A stretch of 64,000 nucleotides of DNA, from positions 2,180,001 through 2,244,000 of the forward strand of contig NC_062236.1 of the NCBI RefSeq assembly GCF_905475465.1, given 5' to 3'. This stretch comes from Pieris napi. Lineage: Eukaryota; Arthropoda; Insecta; Lepidoptera; Pieridae. The notes under the pieces are model-generated. The model was not told where the DNA came from. It searched no databases and was given only the letters and a program-made list of their open reading frames with translations. Shown here one piece after another: positions 1 to 12,600 of the stretch. Both the position numbers and the translations under genes were made by a program. Numbering within the stretch: the first letter of the stretch is position 1; each line of letters opens with the position of its first letter.

Positions 1-300
1 GAACGTCAATAAATAAATACATATTAAATGCTTCTAATTTTACATTTTCTGCCAGTTCTCAAATCAAGTGCGTAGAATGGACGAGAAGAACTGGCTATAA
101 ACTCTCCGCCACTTTTTTAATCGCTAAGTTTTTTGTTTAACAAAATGTTTGTAAGGAGCTGCAACCATTACACCATGTTCCACGAGACATCTTTGAGTAG
201 TTAATAGTTAATTTATAATAAAAATAAAAAAACAAAGGTTTGTCCTCTATGAGCAGTAGGCATGGTGAAATAGGAGCACGCACTTACATTCCCGTGGGAA
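1..300 (-). repeat. Interspersed repeat family A (non-LTR 3' end), copy 1
   Basis: The reverse complement matches the copies near 3105-3330, 3895-4411, 35380-35810 and 59216-59351. Shared blocks include a gtggcggagagtttat block, a ccagttcttctc block and a taaatgtaaaattagaag block. In the plus-oriented copies the repeat ends in aataaatgattttga followed by a short simple-repeat tail, which is typical of non-LTR retrotransposon 3' ends. The present copy runs into the left edge. Non-LTR origin is inferred; no coding part is visible here. Confidence 0.6.
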
Positions 301-324
301 CAACACGCAAGGTCCAGTTAATAA

Positions 325-480
325 CTTTAAGCGTCTAATAAAACCTATGAGGATAAATTTAACGCTTGCGCACATGAAAATGAAATTAGCCAAGCGCTCG
401 CGCATTGCGCAGACATTGTAAACAGAGAAGTTTTCATTTTCAAATTATTTGTGCATTTTTTGTGTAAAAGTTCATAATTG
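325..480 (+). repeat. Interspersed repeat family B, copy 1
   Basis: A block with aataaaacctat, aaatttaacgcttgcg, gaaattagcca and cgcattgcgcagacattgt recurs in the same orientation at about 2847-3030. It is a two-copy dispersed repeat of unknown class, non-coding as far as I can see. Confidence 0.5.
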
Positions 481-1225
481 GCATCATTATTGTCAAGTAA
501 ACATCAAGCCATCCTATCAATATTCTGTAACAACAATAGCATAACTGAGTTTTTGTATGCACTTTCGATGTAATTATATCCAAAAATTAACATTAAAGTC
601 AGATCAGGGAGTCAGAGTAATAATAATAATAATAATAATTTTTATTAATCAGACAAATACAGTCCATTGATTGATTAGTGAGTTAGTAACAATCGTTTCT
701 TAAGATCTTTGTTAGAGAATTAGTAAAAATAAGGAAAAAGTAGTTAAATAAAAAAAAACTATCAGGTACAAAGCCCTGCGGAGATGTCGGAGCAGTGTCG
801 TAAATAGGGGCACTCCATTCTTTCGACTAACGACGAGGGATATAATATAAACTTATACGTATGTTTATTAGTAAATAAATGTATCGCTGTCATCGATCGC
901 TAGTATCAAGGTATAAGCCTCGATCGATGATCTTAATTACTAATGTAATTAATTAATATAGATCAATGATATTAAGAATATACATAGCGATAAATAGCCT
1001 ACATCATGAGCACACCCCACATACACACCACCTACCTTCACTTTCACACCATCACACAACACAGCCGAATCAGATATTACTTAGTTAATATTTTATATTC
1101 TTTTCCTTTCTAAGTTTCGTAAATATTTGACGCTTTTGTATATAATATGTATCTTAAGTATATTTGTTTTTTGTTATATAATATGTATTTAAACTGTTGG
1201 AGTACGAAATAAATAAATAAATGTT
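481..1225. other. No gene seen; low-complexity sequence
   Basis: AT-rich sequence with an (AAT)n run at about 619-640 that looks like a LINE tail in reverse orientation. No ORF with recognisable similarity, no RNA gene and no splice-flanked exon is visible. If the P450 gene's first exon lies upstream of the window, this is intron. Confidence 0.4.
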
Positions 1226-1305
1226 CAGCCCTGCGATTCTGTAACTCACTTTTGGAACTCACACATCGGTTTTTAAAAAGTGAGTTACAGAATCGCAGTG
1301 CTGCA
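1226..1305. mobile_element. Palindromic MITE, copy 1 of 3
   Basis: Inverted ends tgcgattctgtaactcact and its complement enclose a very short centre. The same ends recur at 45829-45985 and 57797-57886, where the inside is longer and contains a GC-rich gcgcgaccgccgctg arm. It is a non-autonomous foldback element with no coding sequence. Confidence 0.6.
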
Positions 1306-1559
1306 GTCCAATTCGCCCAACCTCTATTGGGATTTGGCATGTATGCTAAATATTATATTGAACTTGTGTACGCGCTTTTTTTTAGATTACGAAATCTTGG
1401 GTTAAAGGTGGGGCCGAAAACTATAAACAATACATAATATTTATATAGATAATAATTAAGTTAAGAATTTGGCGTTGTTTAATATCATTTATCTCGGCGT
1501 TTGACCTCAACTAGAATTCTGCCTGTCCATCAACAGACGCAGTTCATAACAAGATATTT

Positions 1560-1985
1560 GTTTGTAATAATAATAATAATTTATTTGACAGAATATAGTT
1601 CAAAAATGTTATGGTGGCACAATCTAAAGTTCGCATATTCTGCAACACATAATGGCGTGCAAATTTGTCTTAAAAGGAATTTTACATAGAAGTTAAATAC
1701 ATTATGAGTCATATTATTATAGTGAATTCTTATATTATTTGTAGTGATAAAAAATAACATTATTAAACTATATATATATTAGTTATCAAATTAATATTAA
1801 TGGTAATGTTTCACGCAAATAATCATTAGTAGAATAACACATCTTTTCGAAAAGTATTACATTAAGTCGATTTTTAAAAACTGTAGTAGGAGGATCTTTT
1901 AATGATTTTTATAAATTATTATAGACCTTGATTGCCATATAAAAGGTGTTTTTCCTATACAACGCATGAGACTATGTACATAATA
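1560..1985 (-). pseudogene. LINE reverse transcriptase C-terminal remnant and 3' tail
   Basis: On the minus strand, 1985 to about 1795 reads ALYRKNTFYMAIKVYNNL, a stop, then KSLKDPPTTVFKNRLN and more. This is the usual C-terminal end of Jockey/CR1-type ORF2 proteins (a YN.LP..IK..S...FK.RL pattern). An (AAT)n run at about 1568-1580 is the element's 3' tail. One stop codon interrupts the frame, so it is a dead fragment. Confidence 0.55.
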
Positions 1986-2846
1986 TTATGTATTGTTTAA
2001 TTAGTATATTGGATATAATAGATATTTACATATAATAAATGCACAGTTGTTGTGCACTAAAATGTTTTGTGTACATCGGAGTTTTCCCGCCGTAACCGAG
2101 TCCTCTTGGAATAATCTTCACAAAATAAAAAAGGCCGTTCCAAACAAACCGAATTTTATCTATTCCGAGTAAATATCTATTTAAAAACATGAGAAGTTAA
2201 TAATGTACATAACAGTTATCAATTTAGTTCAGTGTGAATGACCGCCATTTTCCGCATTAGCATCGAGACTATTTCTATAACACGCATAAAGATGATGTTC
2301 CCTAAATGTCCAGATTACATACACAAACACTTAAAAAACAAATAAAGAAATTAACAGGTAGCGAAGAAATTAAAGGAAATATAATGAAGGGTCGTCGATT
2401 TTATTTTCCAGGTTTCCATATAATGTTCTCGCAGAAGCAAAAATAGATTGATTCGCAGCATCACCAACATTTCATTGACTTTCTAAACCTAAACATATTT
2501 AAGCCTTGTGGTACTTTCTACTCTTTAACCTGTGGTCGTACGACGCCGCCTATCCACAGTTAACACTTGCAAGACAAAAGACAAAATCGTTAACCGATCT
2601 TAGTCTACGAACCAACAAAACGTGACTAATTCTACTATCTATAACATAGACACAAATATATGGTGACGGCACCAAAAACAATATTCAGTTTACAAATAAA
2701 CTCTAGAATACATAACTTATTTTATGCCTGCAATTTTGCACTTAGTAATCACACAACCACCACTATATTAATTTCGCTTGTAAAAATTGTCTGACACACT
2801 TTATATAAGATATTATAAGATCCAACGACCAACTATAAGCTTCAAA
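1986..2846. other. No gene seen
   Basis: AT-rich sequence without a recognisable coding region, repeat pair or RNA gene. Probably intron or upstream sequence of the P450 gene. Confidence 0.35.
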
Positions 2847-3030
2847 TAAAACCTATCGGGATGGGAATATTTATTCCTCTGTATAAATTTAACGCTTGCG
2901 TACATATTATGACATACGAAATTAGCCAGGCGCTCTTTTCTATAATAACGCATTGCGCAGACATTGTTAATAGGCAAGTAGTTTTTATTGTCAAAATAAT
3001 ACGCCGAAACAATTATTTGTGCCTATTGTG
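2847..3030 (+). repeat. Interspersed repeat family B, copy 2
   Basis: Direct-orientation match to 325-480, with extra bases inserted between the shared blocks. The short ORF across it (2861-3079) has no recognisable similarity and is taken as chance. Confidence 0.5.
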
Positions 3031-3104
3031 TGACTGGTGTGGACAAATCTTTGTTTTTAATTTATGTTATTATTATTAATTTACTATTATTTATGATTAC
3101 TTAA

Positions 3105-3330
3105 TATGTCATGTGGAACATGGTTGCAGCTGCTTATAAAAAACTTGTCGATTAAAAAGAGTGGCGGAGAGTTTATTGCCAGTTCTTCTCTTCCGTTCTA
3201 CGCCCTTGATTCGAGAAGTGGCAGTAAATGTAAAATTAGAAGTATTTAATGTATATTTCTTTTTTGACGTTCATAAGTGTACATTGTGTTACCTATATGA
3301 ATAAATGATTTTGATTGATTGATTGATTTG
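3105..3330 (+). repeat. Interspersed repeat family A, copy 2
   Basis: Runs from the catgtggaacatggttgcag block to aataaatgattttgattg and a (GATT)n tail at about 3312-3328. A tail of short tandem units after a 3' end is characteristic of several insect non-LTR elements. It lies about 90 bases upstream of the first visible P450 exon. Confidence 0.6.
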
Positions 3331-3422
3331 TGTGCTTAGTGATTACCGAATATATACATTATTGACATAATTCCGTGCAATCGTGGGCAACGAAAGACAG
3401 TAATTTATGAATCATGTGGCAG

Positions 3423-3638
3423 TTAATCGATGAAAAGCAATTATTTAGACTTAAGTGTATTCCAGGCATCTTCTTCACTGATGGTTTCTTCTGGCATACA
3501 CAGAGAAGATTCTCACTCCGTTACATGCGCGATTGGGGCTTCGGGCGCCGATGTAATGCTCTCGAAGAGACAATTATTCATGACACCAAAGAGATGATAG
3601 AAATGGTACAGAATGGAACTACGACTGATGAAGAAAAG
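3423..3638 (+). CDS. P450 exon (helix C region)
   Basis: Acceptor AG at 3421-3422 and donor GT at 3639 (aag|gtaaca); ends in phase 0. Encodes IPGIFFTDGFFWHTQRRF, followed by RDWGFGRR, the helix-C region of CYP2-clan P450s. The left boundary is my best choice; an AG at 3399-3400 is a weaker option. Confidence 0.88.
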
Positions 3639-6600
3639 GTAACAGTGCTCATAAAAAACCTCAAACCTTTAATATTAAATAATTAAAAGCCTTTTAGGGG
3701 CTTCCGGTATTTTAAATGTTATGTCCAAGATTGGGGTTTACTACCTTCGATATTCGCATCACTCTCTTAATAATGATGATAATATGTTTATGAGTATGTT
3801 ACAATTAAGATGCAAATTCTCTCAATTTGAATCAATAAAAGCACGGATTGTTATTAATATTATGATTGGTTGATATAAAGAGGCGGGGTTTTAATTAAAC
3901 TTTTATTGTTACGGAACTGTGGTTGGGAACATGACGATATTCTTGGAAGTCATCCTTCTGCCTGACACGCGTCGTGTGTTTTGTGTCGGAGAATCGGCGA
4001 CAGTGCTAATACCGCTCCGAGCTTTCTATTTATAAACCACAGTATAATAGGTGTTTGCGTTTTGTTCCCATGAGAATGTATGCGGTCCTATTTCACCATG
4101 CCTCCTGCTGATAGAGGACAAACCTTTGTTTTCATTTATTTTATTATTATTAATTAACTATTAATGACTTAAGATGTCATGTGGAACATGGTGTAATGGT
4201 TGCAGCTAAACAAACGTTGCGTAAAATAAAAAACTTGGAGATTAAAAATAGTGGCGGAGAGTTTATTGCCAGTTCTTCTCTTACGTTCTACGCCCTTGAT
4301 TTGAGAACTGGCAGTAAATGTAAAATTAGAGCAATAATGTAAATTACTTTTTTTACGTTCATAAGTGTACATTGTGTTACCTATATGAATAAATGATTTT
4401 GACTTTTGACTTTTGGTGGGCTGAAAAGTTCGTAGGTTGACACATAAATGGCGCTACAAGTATGAAATTAATATGATTTTTAGTTAGCCCTAACCTTCAA
4501 AAGACACGTGTATAACAACTGTTGTACGTAGTTTGTGAGATATAGTATTTTAAGTAACTTTTGTTTGTTTAAAAAAAATAATTAAAAGGAATTTCGTATC
4601 GTAATAAAGCATTGCTATTTTTGCAAACAAAAATACAATTGAAGCCAAGGCTTGGCTTGATAAACATTATTATCTCTCGGACTCTGCACCAGGAAAATCA
4701 ATGAGCACCGAGGACGATAACGAAAATATAAAAAAACCCCACAAAATAATTTTGGATAACCGAAAAGTGAAGTTGATTAAGTTAGCTCAGAGCTTAAAGA
4801 TTGTGTTGGATATATCCTAGATAAATATTTGTGTATTGCGAAAGCTCTTTTCAAAGTGTGTGCCGCGTGACCTCACAACCAAATTGATGATTCTGGCCAG
4901 TGTTTAAAGCTGTTCAATTGTAAAAAATCGTCGATATATGATAATGTATGAAACATGGCTCCATCATTTCACAACGGAGTCCAAACAATCCGTGTTTTGA
5001 GAACTAGTAGATAATAAATAAGTATAAGAGGTCGTAAAGTATATTTCAAATCGCTATAGTTATAATTAACGCAAATGAAATTAATAATAGTAATAATCTT
5101 TATTCATTTTTCTCACAAAAACTTAGTACATAAACAAGTGACAATTATAAATGAATAATTAGGTAAGTTTATTTCTGCCCGCATAAAAAAATATTGAGGA
5201 TATTGTACTTACGTTGAATTATTTATTGTCACTGATTATGTATACAGTAATGAGTATCAATAATAAATTAAAAATAAGGAGGAGATGAATGTTGCTAAGT
5301 TGCAACATAAATTTCTCGTGGAGTCTCATAGGTGAATTGTTTTCTTTTTGGCATAACTGAATAATAAAACAAAATAAACTTTCGAAACAAGGTTTTTGTT
5401 GTTCACGTGAGTTATGACCGAATAAATTTTCTTGCTAAACTTGCTTAACTAATTGCTAAACTTAAATAAACTTAAATAAAATGTTTAACAACCTCAGCTG
5501 CAGACAGATACTAGATACTATATATCAAATACTGCTACTACTACACTATACATAATAGGTTGGGGAAAAAGTTTCTTCGCATTTTTTAAGAAAATTCAAA
5601 ACATTTTTTAATATAGTTTATTTACATTTAACTAAAGTATGTAGGTATCATTTTGTTCGATAACTTTTTGCCATTATTTAGGTAGGGACATGATCCCATT
5701 GCTATAGAAATTTTGGGGCTTCTGATCAAAATACCGCGATAATTGGTTTTGGCAGTCCTCTCGTGATGATAACCTGACACTGCCTAAAGAATTCTGAAGA
5801 GACTGAAACAGGTGGAAATCTGAAGGTGCAAGGTCAGGACTATACGTCGGATGCATTATCACCTCCCAGCCAAGCTCTCTTAGTTTTTGCTGAGTGGCCA
5901 AAGATGTGTGAGGTCTAGCGTTATCATGATGAAAAACCACACCCCTTCTGGTGATTAATTCCGGCCGCTTTCTCTCAACTTCTTGCTTTAATCTCATCAG
6001 TTGTTAGCAGTAGAGTTCAGAATCGATGGTCCTGCCTGGTGGTAACAGCTCATAATGAATAATGCCCTTCCAATCCCACCACACACACACAGCATCACCT
6101 TGTTGCGAGTTATCCCGGGTTTCGCCACAGTCTGTGAAGCCTGACCGGCCTTTGACCACGACCTTTTTCGCACCTTCTTGTCGTACGTGATTGTAAATGA
6201 TACGCACAGAGGTCGGGTAACAACTGTCAACTGACACTTTATTGTAAAAACAATATTAACAAACAGTCTAGCAGATGGCGCTAGTAGGTATATATTTTGT
6301 TATACATTTCAACATCCCCACTTAACAAAATAAAAGATGCAAACACACAACAATACATATATCCATTACATATTATTTTTATCAAATAAACCAAACATTC
6401 CTAAAAAATTATAATGTTTCATTTTACATAAACCCTTAGTAAGTAGATCTGCGGGCATCTCTGAAGTCGACAAGTATTTAATTTTTACAATTTCATTAGC
6501 GACTTTTTCTCTACAAAAATGGTACCGCACATCTATATGTTTTGACCTTTTATGGTGGACAGGATTTGCTGACAACTTATGGGCTGACTGATTATCATTA

Positions 6601-9600
6601 AATATTGGTATTGGATAAGTTACTCCAGTTAATTCAAATAACAAATTTCGCAAATACACAGCCTCTTTACAACATTCTGAAATGCCCATATATTCAGCCT
6701 CCGTACTTGACAATGCTACAGTAACCTGCTTCTTAGTTTCCCAAGATATTGCACAATTCGACATTCTAAAGAAATATCCTGTATAAGATCTCCTATCAAT
6801 TACATTACTTGCCCAATCTGCATCTACAAAAGCTTCTAACTGATTATTACCACTAGCTAAAAACTTTAAACACATAGATTTAGTTTTCTTTAAGTACTTT
6901 AGAACCCTCTTTGCATAGGCCCAATGTTCTTTAGTGTAACAATTGTTAAATTGGCTTAGGAAATTTACAGAAAATACAATATCAGGGCGTGTGAGCACAG
7001 CTATATACATAAGCGAACCAATTAGTTTCTGATAAGGTAACTTTTTATCACAATTCTCACTTTTAGTTAAATTCAATTTAGGTTCAATAGGTGTATCTGC
7101 AAACTTACAATCAGAAATATTAAACTTTAACAGTAATTCATCAATATACCTTTCTTGACTTAAAGTTATAATACCATTCTCTTTATCCATTGCTACATCC
7201 ATACCTAAACAATTTTTAATACATCCCAAGTCTTTAATTTTGAACTTAGATGACAAACTTTCTTTTAACAAATCTGTTTCCTTTTGATTATTTGAAAATA
7301 CAAAGAAATCGTCAACATACAATGCAATAATAACTTTTACATTTTTATCCATTTTTATAAACAAACATGGTTCTAGTTTACTTCTTTTAAAACCTAAAGA
7401 TTGCAACAAATCATCAACTCTTTTATACCATGCCCTTGATGACTGTTTTAAGCCATAAATAGCACGTTTTAAATGCAGAACCTTGTTCACATTATCATGA
7501 CTAACATGAAAAAATGGAGGTTTCATCATATACACATTTTCATTAAGAAAACCATTTAAAAATGCAGTATCTACATCTAAGTGACAAATATCCAACTGAA
7601 GCTGAACTGCTAAAGCAAATAACAATCTCAAACTAGAATGTCTAACTACAGGTGAAAAACATTCATCGAAATCAATGCCTGGCTTTTGGGTGAAGCCCTT
7701 AGCAACTAGCCTGGCTCTATACCTGACATTATTATCATTATCAATTTTTCGCTTGAAAACCCATTTACATGGTACTACAGTGCCACTGTGAGGAATGTCC
7801 ACTAATTCCCAAGCATCATTGTCTTCAAATGATTTAAATTCACTTTGTATAGCTAATTTCCACTGTTCTCTTTCTGGTCCATTCAACACTTCATTTAGAG
7901 ATATTTCACTAGCACTTGTTTCACTGGTTTGACCTTCACACACAACACTAAAACCGTAACGATCAGTCTGCTTGCGTAGGCGCTTAGCAGGCATTTCCAC
8001 CGGCAACACGGGAGAGTGCCTTGGCTGAGAAGGAAGCTGTGGCCTAGCTGGCACAGGCTCCGCAGGTTCAGCTGCTAGTACGTCTTCGGAGTCCTCAAAG
8101 CTGTCTTCATCAGTGTCGTAGCTTTCTTTGAAACTCAGTTCCTCTTTCTGCTCCTGATCTTTCTCTGGTTTTGTGTGCATCATGTTCCCCACTTCTTGGG
8201 TACATTCTTCCCTTTCTTCTTTCATAGGAAAGATATCATTAGTGCCCTCACTAATATTAATGTGTATCACTTCTTGTTTCTGGTCAATCCCCTCCTCAAT
8301 CACAACAATATCTCTTGCTATTGTTACTTTATTATTTTTGGGATTGTAAACTCTGTAACCTTTTATGTGGTCTGAGTAACCAACAAGAATACCCTCAGTT
8401 GCTTTTCTATCCAATTTTAACCTTTTTTCTTTTGGTATGTGTACCATAGTCTTACTTCCAAAGATACGTAGATTACTGACATCTGGCTTAGTACCGGTCC
8501 ATATTTCTATAGGCGTCTTGTTATCCAATCCTGATGCGATTGACCTGTTCCGCAGATAAACTGCAGTGTTTACTGCTTCTGCCCAAAAACATTTTTTCAA
8601 TCCTGCATCGAATAACAAACATCTCGCTTTTTCTACAATTGTACGATTGTACCTTTCGCAGAGACCATTTTGTTCCGGTGTGTATGCACAGGTTTTTTGA
8701 TGTACTATTCCGTCCAATTGCAAGAAATTTTCAAATTCCTTACTGCAGAATTCTGTACCATTATCTGACCTTAACACTTTCAACTTTCTGCCTGTCTGAT
8801 TTTCTACTAACGTCTTGAATGCTTTGAAAAAAGAAAATACTTCATCTTTGGTCTTCAAGAAATAAACAAATGCCATCCGACTGAAATCATCGACGAACAA
8901 CAAAAAATATTTCATTCCACCAATAGATCTGACTTCCATAGGTCCACAGATGTCTGCATGCACTATCTCGAGGAGTTCCTGTGCCCTGTTGCCAACATGA
9001 CTAAAAGGCAGCCTTGATTGCTTCCCCTCACAGCAAACAATGCAGCTAGTCTTACTAACCTGAGCCTTGTCCGAGTATGACATACCTTTTACAGCACCAT
9101 CTCTCATCACATTAAGATCTTTGCTGTTTAGATGACCAAATCTTCTATGCCATATATTTCCAGACACAGAAGTCAACAAACAATTCACTTGTTTGATTCT
9201 TAATTTATAAACACCTCCGACTACATCTGCGATTGCTACAACTTCGTTATTTTGGTTATAAATATAACAGTGCTTTTCATCAAATGTCACATTGTTTCCT
9301 TTGCTCACTAACTGGCTGACCGATAATAAGTTCGTAGCCAAGTTTGGTACATATAACACTCCCATAACTGTATTATCGTGTTCAATATCTCCAACAAGAG
9401 TCGTAATTTTGATATCACCACAGCCATCAACAGGAATTTTTGTCTTATCAGCGATAATAATGTCTCTCACTTGGTGTTGTTTTTTTACGTTCAACAACCA
9501 ATCTTTGTTTGACGTTAAATGACGACTGGCACCACTATCGATATACCAATCCGATTGATTAAAATTACCGCTGAGAAATATTGCACTAAATGCATTAGAT

Positions 9601-12600
9601 TCCTTGTTATTAGTGTTTAATTTGCATTTATTCATGAAATGTCCGTATTGTTTACATTTAAAGCACTTGACATTGACATTTGACTTGCCGACATTACGCG
9701 ATTCCGATTGTCTATGCGTTTGTTTTCTTTTTTGTTGCCAACATTTCGACGCAAACGCATTCTGTGTAGAACTCGTACCAACTTCACTACCATCTTCCAT
9801 ATCCAATAATTTTGACTTAATGACGTCAGCTGTTAACTCAATACCTGAATGCTCCACCGCCATTATCATTGGTTCAAATTTTTCTGGTAATCCTGCTAAC
9901 AACAAAGAACCGATCCACTCATCACTAATTTTGAATCCTGTGTTATTCAATCGCTGGCTTGTTTCTAACAATGAAGTCACATATTGTGCCATAGAATCAC
10001 AATTTTCACGACGAATTGATATTAGGTTACGAAGTAGTCCGATGCGTCGCGTGAAGCCATTATCATCAAATAGCTTTTTTAGTTTCTGCCATAGTCCCAT
10101 TGCAGTTGATTCACTTTTTATATGCACGAATAAACTGGGATCTATAGTTAACACTATTTTTGCTTTCGCTTTCGCGTCATTCGGATCATCTTCAGTCGTG
10201 ATACACTGTTGCACGCCTTCCAATACGAGATAATTTTCCACAGCAAATGCCCAATCTTCGTAATTTTCTCTGCCCCTTAACTTTGCAATACTAGCAATAA
10301 GGTTTGTCGACATTTTTGCACTATATTTCCACCAAAATTTTTATTTAATTCACGTGATAGCCCATAACCTGTAAATGATACGCACAGAGGTCGGGTAACA
10401 ACTGTCAACTGACACTTTATTGTAAAAACAATATTAACAAACAGTCTAGCAGATGGCGCTAGTAGGTATATATTTTGTTATACATTTCAACAGTGATCCA
10501 CTTTTCATCATCAGTTATCAGCTTCTCCAAAAATGGTTCGGTTTCATTAAGTCGTAATAAAGAATCAAAAATGAGTACACAGTTCATTAGGTTTCTTACA
10601 GTGAGCTCGTGAGGTACCCAAGTATTGAGCTTTTTTGTGTACCCAGTTTTTTTCAAATGCGCCAAAACTGTTTTGTGGTCAATTCCCCGTTCTTCAGCTA
10701 CGTCGTAACTACTGATATGCCGATCTTGCTCCACTTTTTCAAAAATTGCATCCATTTTATCTGTCATAGGGCGACCAGAGCGACTTGGATCTTTGACATC
10801 AAAATTTCCGGATTGAAAACGCTTAAACCAAATTTGTGCTACTCTCACAGACAGTGCACTAGGTCCATAAACATCGCAAAAAATATTCGCGGCTTGTGTT
10901 GCATTTTGACCTTTTTTGTAGTAAAATTTTAAAATGTATCGAATTTCTTCATTCGATTCACTCATCTTGACGGTACGAAAAATAAATAAAAAAACAGTCA
11001 TTATCTTAATTTGATTTTGGAATTATCTTCTTTAAAATCTCAACTTTCCTTGATAACAAAACCAGCCAGATACATATAGTATAGCCAAAGAGATTTTATT
11101 ACAAGTTCATACATACTATAATGCGAAAAGACTTTTTCCCCAACCTAATATATGTGAGCGTATTTACATAGTATTTTTTATACGGAGTCTTGTGGAACTT
11201 TAATCGTAGATAAAAGAATAAATAGTAAAATATAATAGAATACAGAGTTAGGACAAGAATGTGTCCAATTCCGGGGGATTTGTGAATTAATTCTCGGTTT
11301 TTGACAGATAAGTTTGCACCTGTTACAGAAACTTAGTCTGAAATTCTGTTTATAAAAGTTTCGTTTCACGTTGCAGAAAATCGTCAACGGAGATCTCATA
11401 TACCTACCTCACTTCTTCGACGTTCCGTTCGTGAATGGATTGGTACAAGTATTTGTGCAAAAGACTTTTGCCCGTAAAGAATATTCGCAGATTTGGAAGT
11501 TGGGAAAGTCTGCTTTAAAGTTCCAGAGAAGCACAAATGATCTGGGTGGGGCGCTGGTTATTACACCCTGGATAAAAAACATCTTTCCAAACATCAGTGG
11601 CTATAATGATTTGACTAACGGAACAAAAGGCATATCCGACTTTTACGGAGTAAGAATCTTATTTATATAATAAAACTAGCAAACTCGGCGAACTCCGTTT
11701 CGCCACCAGATGGCTTCGTTTTATGTAACATTTCGTTTGGTGATCCCGCTTTTCTGTTGAAATTTTTCTTGAATATTTGAATTTTCTTTGCTATAAACCT
11801 CACGGAGCGCGAGACCTTTCCAACGAATGCAAAACCGTGGAAATCGGTTCGTGCGTTCTGGAGTTATAGCGTCAGGAAGGAAAACCCGACTTATTTTTAT
11901 ATAGTAGATGTATTTTCAATACAACCCTTTTAGAATGCTAACACTTTACATTCTTTATTATGCGTTAAGATCCTTTTATATGTTTACTAGTCTAGTAATT
12001 TATTGGACGGTTTTTAAAGTATTTTGTAAATTGGGGCCTATGTTACTGATTAATAATATAGTACCTATTCTAATTGTTAAAGAATGTATATGTCACAATT
12101 TAACGTATTGTTATAAGCAGTACGCTGATGTTCACAATCTTTCGACAGTTCACAATCACGCGAGATAGATTACAATCTAACGGTTTTTAAAATTTTACGT
12201 TGACATATATTATACAGGTGGCCAAAAAGTCGTGGATCAAACGCCAATTGTGATACAGGTTCACTTTTCAGTAGGTATTTTTTTTTTCACAGTGGGGTCC
12301 GAAGTAAATAAAAACTTATGATTTGAGAAAATTTTATATCGTATAACTTAATATTATCGTCAATACACCCTTTAAACAACCACAAACAGCATCTCTACCG
12401 CAAGGTCTCATCAGTACCAATCTAGTAGATATTATGAAAAAGATACAGATTTTTTCGAATTTTAATAAGAATTAGTAAAAACAGTCAATTTTCTTATAAA
12501 AACGCAAAATAAATTATAACTCTGCAGGCGTTGAGCTCAAGGACCTCCCGTAGAACAATTTTTTGCAGCTGGTGGCCCAATCTATCTCCTAATTGCGTTT

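Larger units (their letters stand above)
6192..10492 (-). mobile_element. Full-length Copia (Ty1/copia) LTR retrotransposon
   Basis: A 4301-bp element on the minus strand. It has identical 123-bp LTRs (10370-10492 as 5', 6192-6314 as 3') and a perfect GTGAT duplication at 6187-6191 and 10493-10497. A putative primer site lies next to the 5' LTR, a purine tract next to the 3' LTR, and there is one uninterrupted gag-pol ORF. Such elements copy through RNA and integrate with a 5-bp stagger. Identical LTRs and the open frame mean a recent insertion and possibly an active copy. It lies antisense to the host P450 gene within an intron of at least 7.7 kb. Confidence 0.95.
5558..11145 (-). mobile_element. 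Mariner element split by a Copia insertion
   Basis: Terminal inverted repeats ggttggggaaaaagtttctt (5558 on) and its near complement (ending 11145) are both flanked by TA, the mariner target duplication. The outer parts 5558-6191 and 10498-11145 together make about 1.3 kb, the normal mariner length. The middle, 6192-10492, is a Copia element with its own 5-bp duplication. The transposase is on the minus strand and is broken independently of the Copia insertion, so the mariner was probably already dead. Confidence 0.88.

Noticed and set aside
2861..3079. 72-codon ORF
   Set aside because: It lies across repeat family B, is not conserved in the copy at 325-480, and resembles no protein family.
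8175..10233. Several open frames on the plus strand between 8175 and 10233
   Set aside because: They lie antisense to the intact Copia polyprotein and show no domain signatures of their own.
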